64,000 bases of DNA from Thiorhodococcus minor (GTDB taxonomy: Bacteria > Pseudomonadota > Gammaproteobacteria > Chromatiales > Chromatiaceae): assembly GCF_010820565.1 (NCBI RefSeq), contig NZ_JAAIJQ010000031.1, positions 1-64,000 of the forward strand, written 5' to 3'. Each line of letters begins with the position of its first letter. Position 1 is the stretch's first letter. Position numbers and translations under genes: made by a program. Positions 44,470 to 53,102 of the stretch are shown in pieces. Below the pieces are notes generated by a model. It had not been told where the DNA came from, did not search any database, and was given only the letters and a program-made list of their open reading frames with translations.

Positions 44470-47400
44470 CTATTCTCCGACGAAGATCCCGACGTCTTCC
44501 GGCGCGTGGAAGCCATCTCCGCCGCCAGCGCCCTCGACCGACAGCTCGAGCTCGATTTGCGTGTCTGATGGATTCGCGTAGCGCAGGAAGACGGGGTCCA
44601 GATCGACGCTGCTGTCGACAGCTCCCAGGATCGAGGGGTGACGATGGCTCGTGGGCCGTGGATAGACGACTGAGGTCGGTGTCTGGTCCAGCGTGCGGAA
44701 GAGCACATCGATTTGCCGCCCTTCGCGGGTGAGACCCCGCCCCGTCTGTAGCGCAATCCAGCCGAGCCGTTCGGGCAGGTGGGCGACGCTGTCGGTCGTC
44801 TTCTCGCTCATGGCCAGGTCGAAGCCCCAGGGGGACAGGTTGTCGACGCGCGTGGTGACCGGGGCGCTGTCGTTATAGGCCATGACGCTGGTGAGCAGCG
44901 CGGGCGCGGTGAGTCCGTCTGGTGCGAGATTGGCGGAGAAGGTGACGCCTTCCCATTGGCTCGAGGGCGCGAGGGCATCTGTGCTGAGCTGATGCGCTTC
45001 CACGGTGAGCCCGCCCAAGCGGTGGGCACCGACGGTTGGCCGCGTGGCCTCGGCGACCATGTAGAAGACACCTTCGGGTGCGGTCGGGCTGTCGCGATCA
45101 TCCCAGGTCTGGAAGCGCAGCCACGCGGCGTCGGCGCCGATATTCGTGAGGCGAATGACACCTGGCTCGGCACTGGCGCGCGACACCGGCTGGGCCACCA
45201 CGACAGGATCCGTGTAGCGCTTGGCGAAGGGGAGCACCTGCCAGCTCCGATCGACGTCTCTGAGCAGCCCCCACTCCAGCGGTGCGTCGGCGGTCGGCTC
45301 GAGCCGGCGGATGGCCGTGGTGTCGGCGCCTTCGCTGCTGACCTGCTGGGCGAAGAGCTCGGTGCCGAGTGCTAGGACATGCAGCCTCTCGTCGGCGTGA
45401 TCGACCTCGCTATCGCGCGAGGTCTCTTCCTCGACCTTGAGACGTTGACTCAGAACCGGCGTCCAGCGCTCGTCGCCCACAAGCCGCTGCAAGAGGTAGG
45501 GCACCCGCTGGTCGTGGAGCTCGAGCAGGCCCGAGCCGGACGGGCTATGGATGGCCAGATAGCCGACGATTTCGTCGTTGTGACCGTCGTTCAGGGCCTC
45601 CTCCTCGAAGAGCGCCGCCTCGAAGCCGGTCGCTGTCACATTGCGCGCACGCGCGGACACGGCTTGACCGCCGTTGGTGGTCTGGACAGTCAGGAAGAGG
45701 GCCGGCGGGTCCGCGAAGGGCCCAGTGAAGGGGACGGCGCTCCAGGCCTGGGCTCCGCCGAGCCTGAAGGTGCCGGCCTCCCAGAGGGAGCCGTCGCTCA
45801 GCATATGGCGGCCGGACTGGAGGACGAGGAAGGGGATCTCTTCGAGCGCGTGATCGCGGTCACCGAAATCCCGTGCCAGGTAGTCCCATTCCTGAAACCT
45901 CAGCTCGAATCCGCTCGGCCCGACATGCTGCAGGCGCGCGACACCCGGATGGCTGCCGCGGTAGCTCGGCGGCCCGGCGATGACCACTGCTTCGGGAAAT
46001 CCGGAGGCTGCTTCGATGAAGGACCAGCGGTGATCGACGGCCGCCGGGCCGTCCGAGGGCCATATCGGCACGTCGGCATCGTCTGGGCAGGAGGTGCCTT
46101 CGTACGGCAGGAGATCAGGGGTCACACGGATGCCGGTGGCGAAGACCTGGTCGCTCTCCAAGGGGGTTGGGATGAGGGTGGAGCCGGGGAAGGTCACCTC
46201 GACCGTGAAGGCCGTCCAGCCCTCAGGGGGCGGTGGGACATAGCCGACATAGGTGCCGTCCGGACCTGGCTCGAGCTGGCTGCTGGTCCAGGCGGCCCCG
46301 ATGGTCTCCAAGCGAAAATCGCGCGCCCTGGGATTCGTCGCTTGCCAGAGCCTGACGCCTTGGGGCGGCCTATCCGTCCAGACATGAATGGAGCCGTCGG
46401 GCGCGAAGCTCCAGTCGATCTGCGGGCTGGCCTTGTCGTCCAGCACATCGCTCAGCCAGGAGAGTGTCGGCAGGATGATGCCCGTCAAATCCTGGTCTTG
46501 CGCGTGATCCGTGTTGAGCGAGTAGCGCAGGTGCTTGGGTCCGGGCAGCCCCCGCCAGTAGAACCGGGAAGAATCCGGCAGGAAGAACTGATCTCCGGCC
46601 GAATTGAGCACCAGCTTCGGCATGGTGTAGCGGTCGCGGTAGGCGTAGGGATCGATGATCTCCAGCATCGCCCGCGCCTCGGGGGTTCTGGCTCGGCACG
46701 GCAGGTCGAAGGCGACGTAGTCCTGAACCGCGTCCGAGTAGAAGCCGTAGGCCTCCCAATGGTGGGTGAACTGCTCGGCGATGTTCAGCAGGTCGATGGA
46801 GGGCGGAATGATGGCCCTGACCCTGGAGCCCGGCCCTTTGCGCGACTCGACCGCCGCTGTCAGCCAGGTCGTCCAGCCGCGTTTGGAGCCGCCAAGCACG
46901 ACGGCGTCGTCGATACGCGGCAGTCTCGGCAGGATCTCTGGATAGGTCGCGGAGAATGTCTGCACCGTGTCCAGGGCGCGGATCACGGCCTTGGTCATGG
47001 GGAGCTGAGCGAGCCATTCCGGGTCGCCGGTCAGCAGGTACTTGTCCATGCCGTAGGCGAGAATGGCGTCCTCCTCGCGAGGGGCGGCTTCATCGGCGAA
47101 TTGGAGCGGCTGGTTGGGAACCTGACTGATCATGGCGACCACAGAGCCGGTCGCACTCGCCAGTACGCCCATGAGCTCGTCGTTCTCCGTCCCGGCGGCA
47201 CCCCCGTTGTGGCCGCCGTTCACGATGAGGATGGCGGTATTCTGATTGCCCGAATGAAAGGCCCAGGGAACGGCGATCAAGACTTCGTGCGTCCAGGCCA
47301 CCCGATCGACTTCCGCGGACGAGCGCCATTGCTGAGAGGTCATGTCGACGACATGCACGCTGTAGCCCCAGCCATGTCGCGTCGCGCTGTGGCCGTAGCC

Positions 47401-47520
47401 GTAGCTCGGGTCCGCCTTGGCGACATAGTCGTCGAGCGCCGTGGTCTCCGCCATTGCCTGTGGTGGCAGCAGAACCGCGGGCAAGAGCAGCGCCAAGGCG
47501 CAGATCCAGCCTTTCGTCAT
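44470..47520 (-). CDS. PhoPQ-activated pathogenicity-related (PqaA-type) protein with C-terminal repeats
   Basis: A 1016-residue exported protein (signal peptide ending PPQAMAE). Residues about 30-470 form the PhoPQ-related alpha/beta hydrolase domain with nucleophile S212 in VVLGGSKRGWT and a histidine in SLNTDHAQDQ. Residues about 480-1010 are extra: two segments share RVRNVTATGF/RVDNLSPWGF-like blocks followed by acidic stretches and VGYLAIHS or LGWIALQT, resembling lectin-like sandwich repeats. The usual PqaA ends near 500 residues, so this is a fusion. It probably acts in the periplasm or outside the cell. It stands alone. Confidence 0.82.
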   Translation of the reverse strand: MTKGWICALALLLPAVLLPPQAMAETTALDDYVAKADPSYGYGHSATRHGWGYSVHVVDMTSQQWRSSAEVDRVAWTHEVLIAVPWAFHSGNQNTAILIVNGGHNGGAAGTENDELMGVLASATGSVVAMISQVPNQPLQFADEAAPREEDAILAYGMDKYLLTGDPEWLAQLPMTKAVIRALDTVQTFSATYPEILPRLPRIDDAVVLGGSKRGWTTWLTAAVESRKGPGSRVRAIIPPSIDLLNIAEQFTHHWEAYGFYSDAVQDYVAFDLPCRARTPEARAMLEIIDPYAYRDRYTMPKLVLNSAGDQFFLPDSSRFYWRGLPGPKHLRYSLNTDHAQDQDLTGIILPTLSWLSDVLDDKASPQIDWSFAPDGSIHVWTDRPPQGVRLWQATNPRARDFRLETIGAAWTSSQLEPGPDGTYVGYVPPPPEGWTAFTVEVTFPGSTLIPTPLESDQVFATGIRVTPDLLPYEGTSCPDDADVPIWPSDGPAAVDHRWSFIEAASGFPEAVVIAGPPSYRGSHPGVARLQHVGPSGFELRFQEWDYLARDFGDRDHALEEIPFLVLQSGRHMLSDGSLWEAGTFRLGGAQAWSAVPFTGPFADPPALFLTVQTTNGGQAVSARARNVTATGFEAALFEEEALNDGHNDEIVGYLAIHSPSGSGLLELHDQRVPYLLQRLVGDERWTPVLSQRLKVEEETSRDSEVDHADERLHVLALGTELFAQQVSSEGADTTAIRRLEPTADAPLEWGLLRDVDRSWQVLPFAKRYTDPVVVAQPVSRASAEPGVIRLTNIGADAAWLRFQTWDDRDSPTAPEGVFYMVAEATRPTVGAHRLGGLTVEAHQLSTDALAPSSQWEGVTFSANLAPDGLTAPALLTSVMAYNDSAPVTTRVDNLSPWGFDLAMSEKTTDSVAHLPERLGWIALQTGRGLTREGRQIDVLFRTLDQTPTSVVYPRPTSHRHPSILGAVDSSVDLDPVFLRYANPSDTQIELELSVEGAGGGDGFHAPEDVGIFVGE

Positions 47521-47545
47521 AGGAGCTCTCCGGCGAGGACGTGCT

Positions 47546-47953
47546 TCAGTCCGGCGGCCCGTCGTCCCGCATCTCGTCGATGGAGTCGTTCAGGACGCAT
47601 AGCAGACGCTCTGCGGCCGTCTTCAGGAGCTTGGACTCCGCCTGGTGCCAAGCGACGATGTCGTTGATCTGCTCATAGAGCCAGAGCATGGCCTCGGCCG
47701 TCTCGATGTTCTCGATACTCTTCCTGAGCGCATTGGAGTCCAGCTCGAGGATGCGCAGTGCGGCTCTTCGCGCCTCCTCCCATTCCTGGGAAACGTCTTC
47801 AAGTCGACGGGACGTGTCGGGCGGCAGGGCAGCTCTGAAGCGGTGCATCTGGGGGTGGCTCATCTGGGGCAATGCGCATCTGGGGCGATGCGCATTGATG
47901 GCGTCGGGTCGAGATAGGCGCTGAGTCAGTGTCGATCCCGAGGATAGCTCCAC
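47546..47953 (-). CDS. Hypothetical helical protein
   Basis: The open frame begins with a GTG at 47953 (135 residues); an internal ATG at 47863 (MSHPQMHRFRAAL) would give 105. The helical body RRLEDVSQEWEEARRAALRI and IETAEAMLWLYEQINDIVAW looks genuinely coding. The N-terminal stretch encodes a DNA direct repeat, so the later start may be right. No family is recognised; it overlaps the next small gene by 28 bases. Confidence 0.5.
   Translation of the reverse strand: MELSSGSTLTQRLSRPDAINAHRPRCALPQMSHPQMHRFRAALPPDTSRRLEDVSQEWEEARRAALRILELDSNALRKSIENIETAEAMLWLYEQINDIVAWHQAESKLLKTAAERLLCVLNDSIDEMRDDGPPD
47846..47900. repeat. Direct repeat catctgggg / gatgcgcat
   Basis: catctggggg, catctggggc and catctggggc recur in tandem with gcaatgcg/gcgatgcg spacers at the 5' end of the small hypothetical gene. 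Probably slippage-derived. Confidence 0.5.
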
Positions 47954-48270
47954 CCGAGAGGCCTCAAAACAGCTGGCCGAGGGCCTGAGCTTTCGCCTGG
48001 CTGGCGATGGCTTTCGCGAGACTCCCGCAGCGCAAGAGCCACTTGCCTGTTCGTGGCAAGGCTCTGCGTTGCGATCTGCTGCAGACGCGAAATCTCAACC
48101 CTGATCCCTGCGAGACGCCGCTCGGCGCTGTCCAAGAGCGCGGGGATGTCGCTGCTCGGCACATAGCGTCTGGGCGACGTCTTTGCGGCATCGGGGCCGG
48201 CATCGGCCGCCCGTGCGGCTGGGGCGTAGAGATCACTCGGACCAGATACCACCACTCCCTCTCGAGGCAC
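47926..48270 (-). CDS. Hypothetical coiled-coil protein
   Basis: A GTG-initiated frame of 114 residues: a Pro/Ala-rich start (DLYAPAARAADAGPDA), then VPSSDIPALLDSAERRLAGI and RVEISRLQQIATQSLATN, which form a probable coiled coil. A second GTG pair lies a few codons later. No family is recognised. An imperfect palindrome (48274-48293) lies just upstream of the start. Confidence 0.45.
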   Translation of the reverse strand: MPREGVVVSGPSDLYAPAARAADAGPDAAKTSPRRYVPSSDIPALLDSAERRLAGIRVEISRLQQIATQSLATNRQVALALRESRESHRQPGESSGPRPAVLRPLGWSYPRDRH

Positions 48271-48273
48271 TGA

Positions 48274-48293
48274 ATATGACCTATGGGTGATAT
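48274..48293. promoter_or_regulatory. Imperfect palindrome at a small gene start
   Basis: ATATGACCTATGGGTGATAT reads almost the same on both strands (ATAT-ACC...GGT-ATAT). It lies immediately upstream of the GTG at 48270 and could be an operator covering the promoter or ribosome site. Confidence 0.35.
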
Positions 48294-48394
48294 GAAGCTA
48301 GGAGAGGGGCTCAGGTCCGTCAAGCCGCAATTCACCACTTTCGTCAAATGGTGATGCGCTCTACACAGGCAGCCGAGCGGGAGAAAGATCGATG

Positions 48395-48628
48395 CTAGGC
48401 GCTCGGCAAGGGCACTTTCGGGTCGTTACGTCGCCGGCGCGGGCTCGGCCGCACTGCAGTCGGACCAGGCTCCCAGTGTGCTCCATTCCACTGATACCAT
48501 TCACGTGGCCGATTCGCGACATAGATCCGCTCGATCGAGGGGGCGACATGCCGCAGATCCCAATCGTGACGCCAAAGAGTCGGTGAGGTCGTCCATCCGT
48601 CACGCATCACTGCGCGGTAGAGCTTCAC
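48395..48628 (-). CDS. Small hypothetical protein
   Basis: A GTG at 48628 preceded by GGGGAGGCGAGCCC gives 77 residues: MKLYRAVMRDGWTTSPTLWR, a WYQWNGAHW tryptophan-rich middle and a basic C-terminal tail (RPSPRRRRND). The stop of the upstream frame (TGA) overlaps this GTG (GTGA), the layout of a coupled pair. Composition is protein-like and unlike neighbouring non-coding DNA. Function unknown. Confidence 0.55.
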   Translation of the reverse strand: MKLYRAVMRDGWTTSPTLWRHDWDLRHVAPSIERIYVANRPREWYQWNGAHWEPGPTAVRPSPRRRRNDPKVPLPSA

Positions 48629-48894
48629 GGGCTCGCCTCCCCATCATGGTCCGCCGGTTCCTTAACCCTTTGCCGCTGGAAGTTGGCGGCAAGATCCCGA
48701 ACTTTCAGTCGACGATAAAGGAAAAAGTAGGGACGAAAACCGAGTTTGTATCCAGGTTTCCAGTGCTCGCAGGAGAGCGTGCCATCGGCATGCCTGGCCA
48801 AGAGCCGTCCAGCAATTGCCTCCAGATTTCGGCGGTGTCGGCTCGAAAGACGGCTGAGCCGCTCGGCGCCGAGCGGCCCCTGTCGGGAGACCCG
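48625..48894 (-). pseudogene. Open frame lacking a start, upstream partner of the 77-residue gene
   Basis: The frame between stops at 48895-48897 and 48625-48627 reads RHRRNLEAIAGRLLARHADG, SCEHWKPGYKLGFRPYFFLY and RLKVRDLAANFQRQR. It is well-formed and overlaps the next gene by GTGA. No ATG, GTG or convincing TTG start is present; the 5' end seems lost near the group II intron remnant at about 49 kb. Probably a truncated gene. Confidence 0.45.
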
Positions 48895-49096
48895 TCAGCG
48901 ACGAGGGGACGGGCCTTGGTCATCAGCTTGGCCGGCAGGGTCGACGAGCGAGAGCGAAGTCCACCGAATCCCGCGCCGGCGTTGGTGGCTCCCGGAGACG
49001 ACTGGCACCGGGTGGCCGCGGGTGCTCAAGCACCCGCGGCTTCCACAGATCCGGACGTGCGGGACTACCGTACACGGCTCCTCGGTTGAGCAGTCG

Positions 49097-49222
49097 CTAC
49101 GCGACAGCGTTGCTATGAATAAAACGTGCGGGCGGCAGAGGATAGCGTTGGATCAGGCGCGCAAAAGCCTCCCAGTCGAGCGAAGGCCGATAGGAGCGAC
49201 GGTTCAGCCACTTGCGCCAGAT
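49097..49222 (-). pseudogene. ltrA: Group II intron maturase, C-terminal fragment
   Basis: The frame reads IWRKWLNRRSYRPSLDWEAF followed by ARLIQRYPLPPARFIHS and a stop at 49097-49099. It aligns with the C-terminus of the maturase fragment at 60.1 kb (KWLNRRSHATRLDWPTF...RYPPARACGA). Only about 40 codons remain; the reverse transcriptase domain is missing. Confidence 0.75.
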
Positions 49223-49241
49223 GCATACGCCAGATGCATAC
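49216..49241. repeat. 13-bp tandem duplication
   Basis: gccagatgcatac occurs twice head to tail. It lies where the maturase C-terminal homology ends. In the - strand frame just upstream (MESAMNEEVRFVDRGQLNGD...EVCIW) the first copy is in phase with the maturase tail; the duplication breaks the frame. Confidence 0.7.
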
Positions 49242-49245
49242 CTCC

Positions 49246-49976
49246 CCAGGGTCACCATTTAGCTGCCCCCGATCAACAAAACGCACTTCTTCGTTCATGG
49301 CTGACTCCATGTTCCTGAGTAGGCGTCACGCTCAGTCGGCGACGTTGTGCGCGCCTTCGGCGTTCATTTCGTCGGTGACGGACTCTCGTGGATCCGCACC
49401 AGTCACCCTTCTGGATCAAGGCACTGGCCTCGCCTCGCGGGAGGTCGACAGCCGGCCCCTAGCTCGCTTGAGCCCCAGAAATGCGTCGGTTCCCTGCCAT
49501 GTCCAAGTGTCTCGGGGCAAGCCCTCTTCACTGGCGCCGCCCCACCTAACAGATCGCTGACTCCTTGCGCGGTGGAAGTCCAACCCCTTCGTGGCTCATG
49601 ACAGAGGCGCATCCGTCTCAACCTGCTCTTGACGTCGGTTGATGGGAGACGACGCCGGCCGAATCAGTTCTGATGGTTGTCAGCCAACCCCACGGCGGGC
49701 TCGGCGTCGCCGCCCGATAAACGTACAACCCAGCGGAGGGGGCGGCTAGATGCTTATCAGGTCTCCCATATAACGCTGCAATACCTCAACGAAAGATCCA
49801 GCTTTCCAGCTCGCATGGCGCATCGTTGTGCCCGAGGCTTCATCTGTTGTCGTTGATCCGGATATGCGTTGTCGGCCGCACGGCGGCCCCGGGGCCAAGC
49901 GAGCCGACTCACGCCGTCGGCTGCTCTTGGCAGGCTGTCCATGATCGCCGGCTTCTGAGAACGAGCGCCGTCATCG
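49246..49976. other. Intergenic, no supportable gene
   Basis: About 730 bp without a convincing gene. The - strand has a short frame from 49310 (MESAMNEEVRFVDRG) that runs into the maturase tail; the remainder may be degraded mobile DNA. Confidence 0.3.
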
Positions 49977-50590
49977 ATGCAACCGGTCCTGCAACCGACC
50001 CCGTACGAACAGCCCGAGGCCCTGCCTCCGGCGCTGATCGGTGAGATTCTCAACGCCCAGCTGCACACCCAGCCACGACCCACGGGCCCGCATGCCCGCG
50101 TCGCGTCGCGTCGCGGTTTGACCGCACCATCGAACGCAGCTATGACGATAGCACCGACGGTCCTGGAGGATGGTGGATCTTCGTTGAGCCCGAGGTGCAC
50201 TTCGTCCGCGACACTGAGGTTGCGGTCCCCGATCTTGCCGGCTGGAAGCGCGAGCGGATGCCGATGCCGCCGGAGGATCAGCGCTTCGACGTCGTGCCCG
50301 ACTGGGTGTGCGAGATCCTATCGCCCTCCACCGAGAGTCGGGATCGTCGGATCAAGATGCCGCTCTGCGCGCATTACGGGGTCGCGCTCGGGTGGCTCGT
50401 CGATCCGAGCCAACGGACGTTGGAGGCCGTTCAACTTCGATCCGGCAGCTGGCACCAGATTGGCCGTGTCTCCGATACCGACAGGGCCGCGATTTCGCCG
50501 TTCGATGCTATCACGCTTGATCTTGCTAGCTTGTGGCTGCCAACTCCCGGGAGCATCGCAGAGTCCGACGGCGCGGCGGGGTATGATTAG
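49977..50590 (+). pseudogene. Uma2-family endonuclease (DUF820), frameshifted
   Basis: The first frame gives MQPVLQPTPYEQPEALPPAL and IGEILNAQLHTQPRP, a Uma2 N-terminus. Near 50110 it shifts to the frame reading FDRTIERSYDDSTDGPGGWW, then VPDLAGWKRERMP, PDWVCEILSPSTESRDRRIK and YGVALGWLVDPSQRTLEAV. These are the family blocks with the catalytic PDxxWEIxSPST-type region. One frameshift separates the halves, so the gene is inactive unless recoded. The family is named after an endonuclease-like fold; its role is poorly known. Confidence 0.8.
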
Positions 50591-50813
50591 ACACGCGTCC
50601 GCCGAGAACGCCAGGCCAGTTTCGGGTAGTGGCATCCAGATCGTCCAGTCCCACGGGGGCAGGCCGTTGACCTTAGAAAGAGCTGCAAGCTGAATGCTCC
50701 GATTAGGTCGACCGGCTATCGCCCGATCAGTGCTCCGCTGTCGGTCCCCTGCCTTCCTGAATCGTCCTGGCCCGCGCCGGGCTCAACACAACGTCCCTGG
50801 CCAGTTCGAGAAG

Positions 50814-50922
50814 GCCCTCGACACGCAAGTTCTTTGGCGCTTCTTTAGCGACGATCCGGACGACGCACGGCCCGCGGCGATCACCGTGATCCTTGAATTC
50901 GAGTGGCTGTGTCGCTCCTCGC
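50814..50922 (+). pseudogene. PIN-domain (VapC-like) toxin remnant
   Basis: The frame reads ALDTQVLWRFFSDDPDDARP immediately followed by AAITVILEFEWLCRSS. This matches the start of a PIN-domain toxin (DTNVLVRF...DDP) fused to a later strand (VVLELEWVLRSS) with the intervening residues deleted. There is no start codon and no antitoxin. Gene fragment. Confidence 0.5.
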
Positions 50923-51149
50923 GCTGGCGGACAACTGCATCTCTGACAAGGTTCGGCCTGGTGCCACCGGCACCTCCCTTCGCGCCCGAGATCAGAGCTC
51001 GTCGAAACCTGCAAGATGACCCAGTCCTTCTTGCTCGGCCCGCTGGCCGCCCTGGAGCTCGCATTCACCTGGGGCGGATGGCGCCGCCCCGGGAGAACGC
51101 GGGGCGCGTCGACGAGCAGCCTTGCGTCGGCATTGCGCGGAGGGTGCGG
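50923..51149. other. Intergenic, no gene seen
   Basis: The region between the PIN remnant and the convergent antiporter operon end holds no recognised coding, repeat or terminator signal. Confidence 0.3.
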
Positions 51150-52838
51150 TCAGAAGATATAGAGCAGCAGAGTGCAGCCGAGCATGAGCGCGACCCACAG
51201 CACCATGCTTCCGGTGGGTGAGCTGCGCGCCAGGATGCCCTGGGGGCCGTGGTGGACATAGAGGTCGTCGATCAGGGCGCGCAGGCGCCCGGCGGCGCGC
51301 GCCTCGAGACGCTCGAACGCATGCGCCGCGCGCAGCGCGAACTCCTCCGCGAGCGCGTTCATAAACCTGCGATAGAACCAGTCGAAATCCAGGCTGATGG
51401 TCAGGGTGCGCCGCATCTGCCCCAAGAGCACGAAGAAGGCGAATCCGGAGAACAGCAGCAGCTGGAGCTGGCTGACCAGATGTCCGACCGTGTAGGGCTG
51501 ATAGTCGACCTGGTAGGGCAGGATGGCGTACAGGGGCTGCGGGAACACACCGAGCGCGATGCAGGCGACCGCGAAGATGGCCATGGCCCAGCGCATCGCC
51601 GCCGGCGGCTCCGGCGGGCGCAGCCCGGAGTCCTTCTGGAAGAACACGAACCAGGGGAACTTGATGCCGGCGTGCAGGAAGACGCCGGCGGAGGCGGCGA
51701 GCAGCAGCATCCAGACCACCAGCAGACCCTGCTCGGCGGCCGCCGCGGTCTCCAGCGACTTGGTCACGAACCCGGAGGTGAAGGGAAACGCCGAGATCGC
51801 CAGCGCGCCGATGATCCCGTATAGGGCCGTCTGCGGCATGCTCTGGAAGAGCCCGCCGAGATCCGTGCACTTGCGCCTCGCGGTCATCATCAGCACGCTG
51901 CCGGCGGACATCAGCAGCAGCGCCTTGTAGATGATGTGCGCGAAGGCGTGGGCCGCGGCGCCGTTCAGCGCCAGCTCGGTGCCGATGCCGATGGCGCAGA
52001 CCATGAAGCCGACTTGGTTGACGATGCTGTAGGCCAGGATGCGCCGCATGTCGTTCTCGAGCAGCGCGTAGATGATGCCGTAGAACACCATGTACAGCCC
52101 GACCCAGATCAGCAGCTCGGTGCCCGGGAACAGCACCAGCAGCGCGAACACGGCGGTCTTGGTCGTGAACGCGGACAGGAACACGGTGCCGCTGGGCGAG
52201 GCCTCGGGGTAGGCGTCGGCGATCCAGGCCGACAGGGGCGGTGCACCCGCGTTCACCAGGATGCCGCCCAGGATCAGCATGGTGCCGAGGGATTCCGGCG
52301 CCATGACCGCGACGGCGATGCTGCCGGTGTCGAGCCAGTGGGCGATGATGCCGCCCATCAGCAGCACTCCGCCGAGCAGATGCACGAGCAGATAGCGGAA
52401 CGCCGCCTTGCGTGCTTTCTGGGTGTCGGCGAGCAGGATCACCGCCGTGGAGCCGATCGCCATCAGCTCCCAGAAGATGAACAGCGTCACCAAGTCGCCG
52501 GCGAAGGTGACGCCGATCGCCGATCCGGCGTAGATATAGGCTGCGGCCAGCTCGAGCGGGCGTGCCTTCGAGCCCAGGGCGTAGAGCCCCCCGACGGCGG
52601 CCATCAGCGCGAAGACGGTCGCGAACAGCCGCCCTTCCGCGCTGGCCGCGCTCGGAATCAGCTCCAGTCCCAGGAACGGCAGCATCAGCCCGGCCTGCTC
52701 GGGCACCAGCCACACCAGCAACAGCGTCAGCAGCGGCAGCCCGAGCACCAGCGCGGTTCGCCACTTGCCGCGGACGGCCGGGATCAGCGAGGCACCCAGC
52801 ACCATGACCAGCGCGGGCGGCAGCACGGGCTCAATCAT
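51150..52838 (-). CDS. Cation/proton antiporter subunit D-like (third antiporter subunit)
   Basis: A 562-residue NuoL/NuoM/MrpD-family protein with about 14 helices plus a C-terminal extension (about 480-562) ending in another helix. Proton-channel features include FWELMAIGSTAVILLAD (glutamate of helix 5), NAGAPPLSAWIADAYPEASP and HIIYKALLLMSAG (lysine of the broken helix). It is the last gene of the operon and starts 8 bp inside the preceding small gene. It is more distant from the other two D-type subunits than they are from each other. Confidence 0.85.
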   Translation of the reverse strand: MIEPVLPPALVMVLGASLIPAVRGKWRTALVLGLPLLTLLLVWLVPEQAGLMLPFLGLELIPSAASAEGRLFATVFALMAAVGGLYALGSKARPLELAAAYIYAGSAIGVTFAGDLVTLFIFWELMAIGSTAVILLADTQKARKAAFRYLLVHLLGGVLLMGGIIAHWLDTGSIAVAVMAPESLGTMLILGGILVNAGAPPLSAWIADAYPEASPSGTVFLSAFTTKTAVFALLVLFPGTELLIWVGLYMVFYGIIYALLENDMRRILAYSIVNQVGFMVCAIGIGTELALNGAAAHAFAHIIYKALLLMSAGSVLMMTARRKCTDLGGLFQSMPQTALYGIIGALAISAFPFTSGFVTKSLETAAAAEQGLLVVWMLLLAASAGVFLHAGIKFPWFVFFQKDSGLRPPEPPAAMRWAMAIFAVACIALGVFPQPLYAILPYQVDYQPYTVGHLVSQLQLLLFSGFAFFVLLGQMRRTLTISLDFDWFYRRFMNALAEEFALRAAHAFERLEARAAGRLRALIDDLYVHHGPQGILARSSPTGSMVLWVALMLGCTLLLYIF

Positions 52839-53091
52839 CGTAGTAGTCGTCCGGGCGCTTCAGGAAGATGCCGAGCACCTTGGCCGCGACGACCATCGCT
52901 GCACAGGCGATGAAGCCGTACCAGGCATGGAAGCCGACCTGGGTGTCGAGCTCGAAGCCGAGCTGCGGGAAGTGGGCATGGTGATGAACAAAGAGCTCCG
53001 GCAGCAGCACCAGGGCCAGGATGACCATCAGCAGTGCCCAGAGCTTGGGCCGGTTTTCAGGGCGATACAGCCAGTGCGTGCGCTCGGTCAT
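52831..53091 (-). CDS. Small two-helix membrane protein of the antiporter operon
   Basis: An 86-residue protein starting MTERTHWLYRPENRPKLWAL, with two helices (about 18-35 and 57-76), a periplasmic-like loop with HHHAH (36-40), and an acidic end RPDDYYDD. It overlaps the downstream antiporter gene by 8 bases and starts 11 bp after the stop of the upstream one. I recognise no canonical Mrp subunit in it. It is probably an accessory subunit of this antiporter variant. Confidence 0.72.
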   Translation of the reverse strand: MTERTHWLYRPENRPKLWALLMVILALVLLPELFVHHHAHFPQLGFELDTQVGFHAWYGFIACAAMVVAAKVLGIFLKRPDDYYDD

Positions 53092-53102
53092 CGCGAACCT
53101 CC

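Larger units (their letters stand above)
49004..49245 (-). mobile_element. Group II intron 3' remnant (copy 3, opposite orientation)
   Basis: On the - strand a maturase C-terminus is followed by domain V (49080-49048: GAGCCGTGTACGG...CGTCCGGATC) and domain VI (about 49042-49012: CCGCGGGTGC/GCACCCGCGG stem). The 3' half, from CGCACGTCCGGATCTGTGG onward, is nearly identical to the copy at 60.2 kb. The ribozyme 5' domains are not recognisable upstream. A 13-bp tandem duplication (49216-49241) interrupts it. Confidence 0.75.

Noticed and set aside
45379-47667. A 762-codon open frame on the + strand
   Set aside because: Antisense to the PhoPQ-related gene, which has clear domains and a signal peptide; the antisense product has none.
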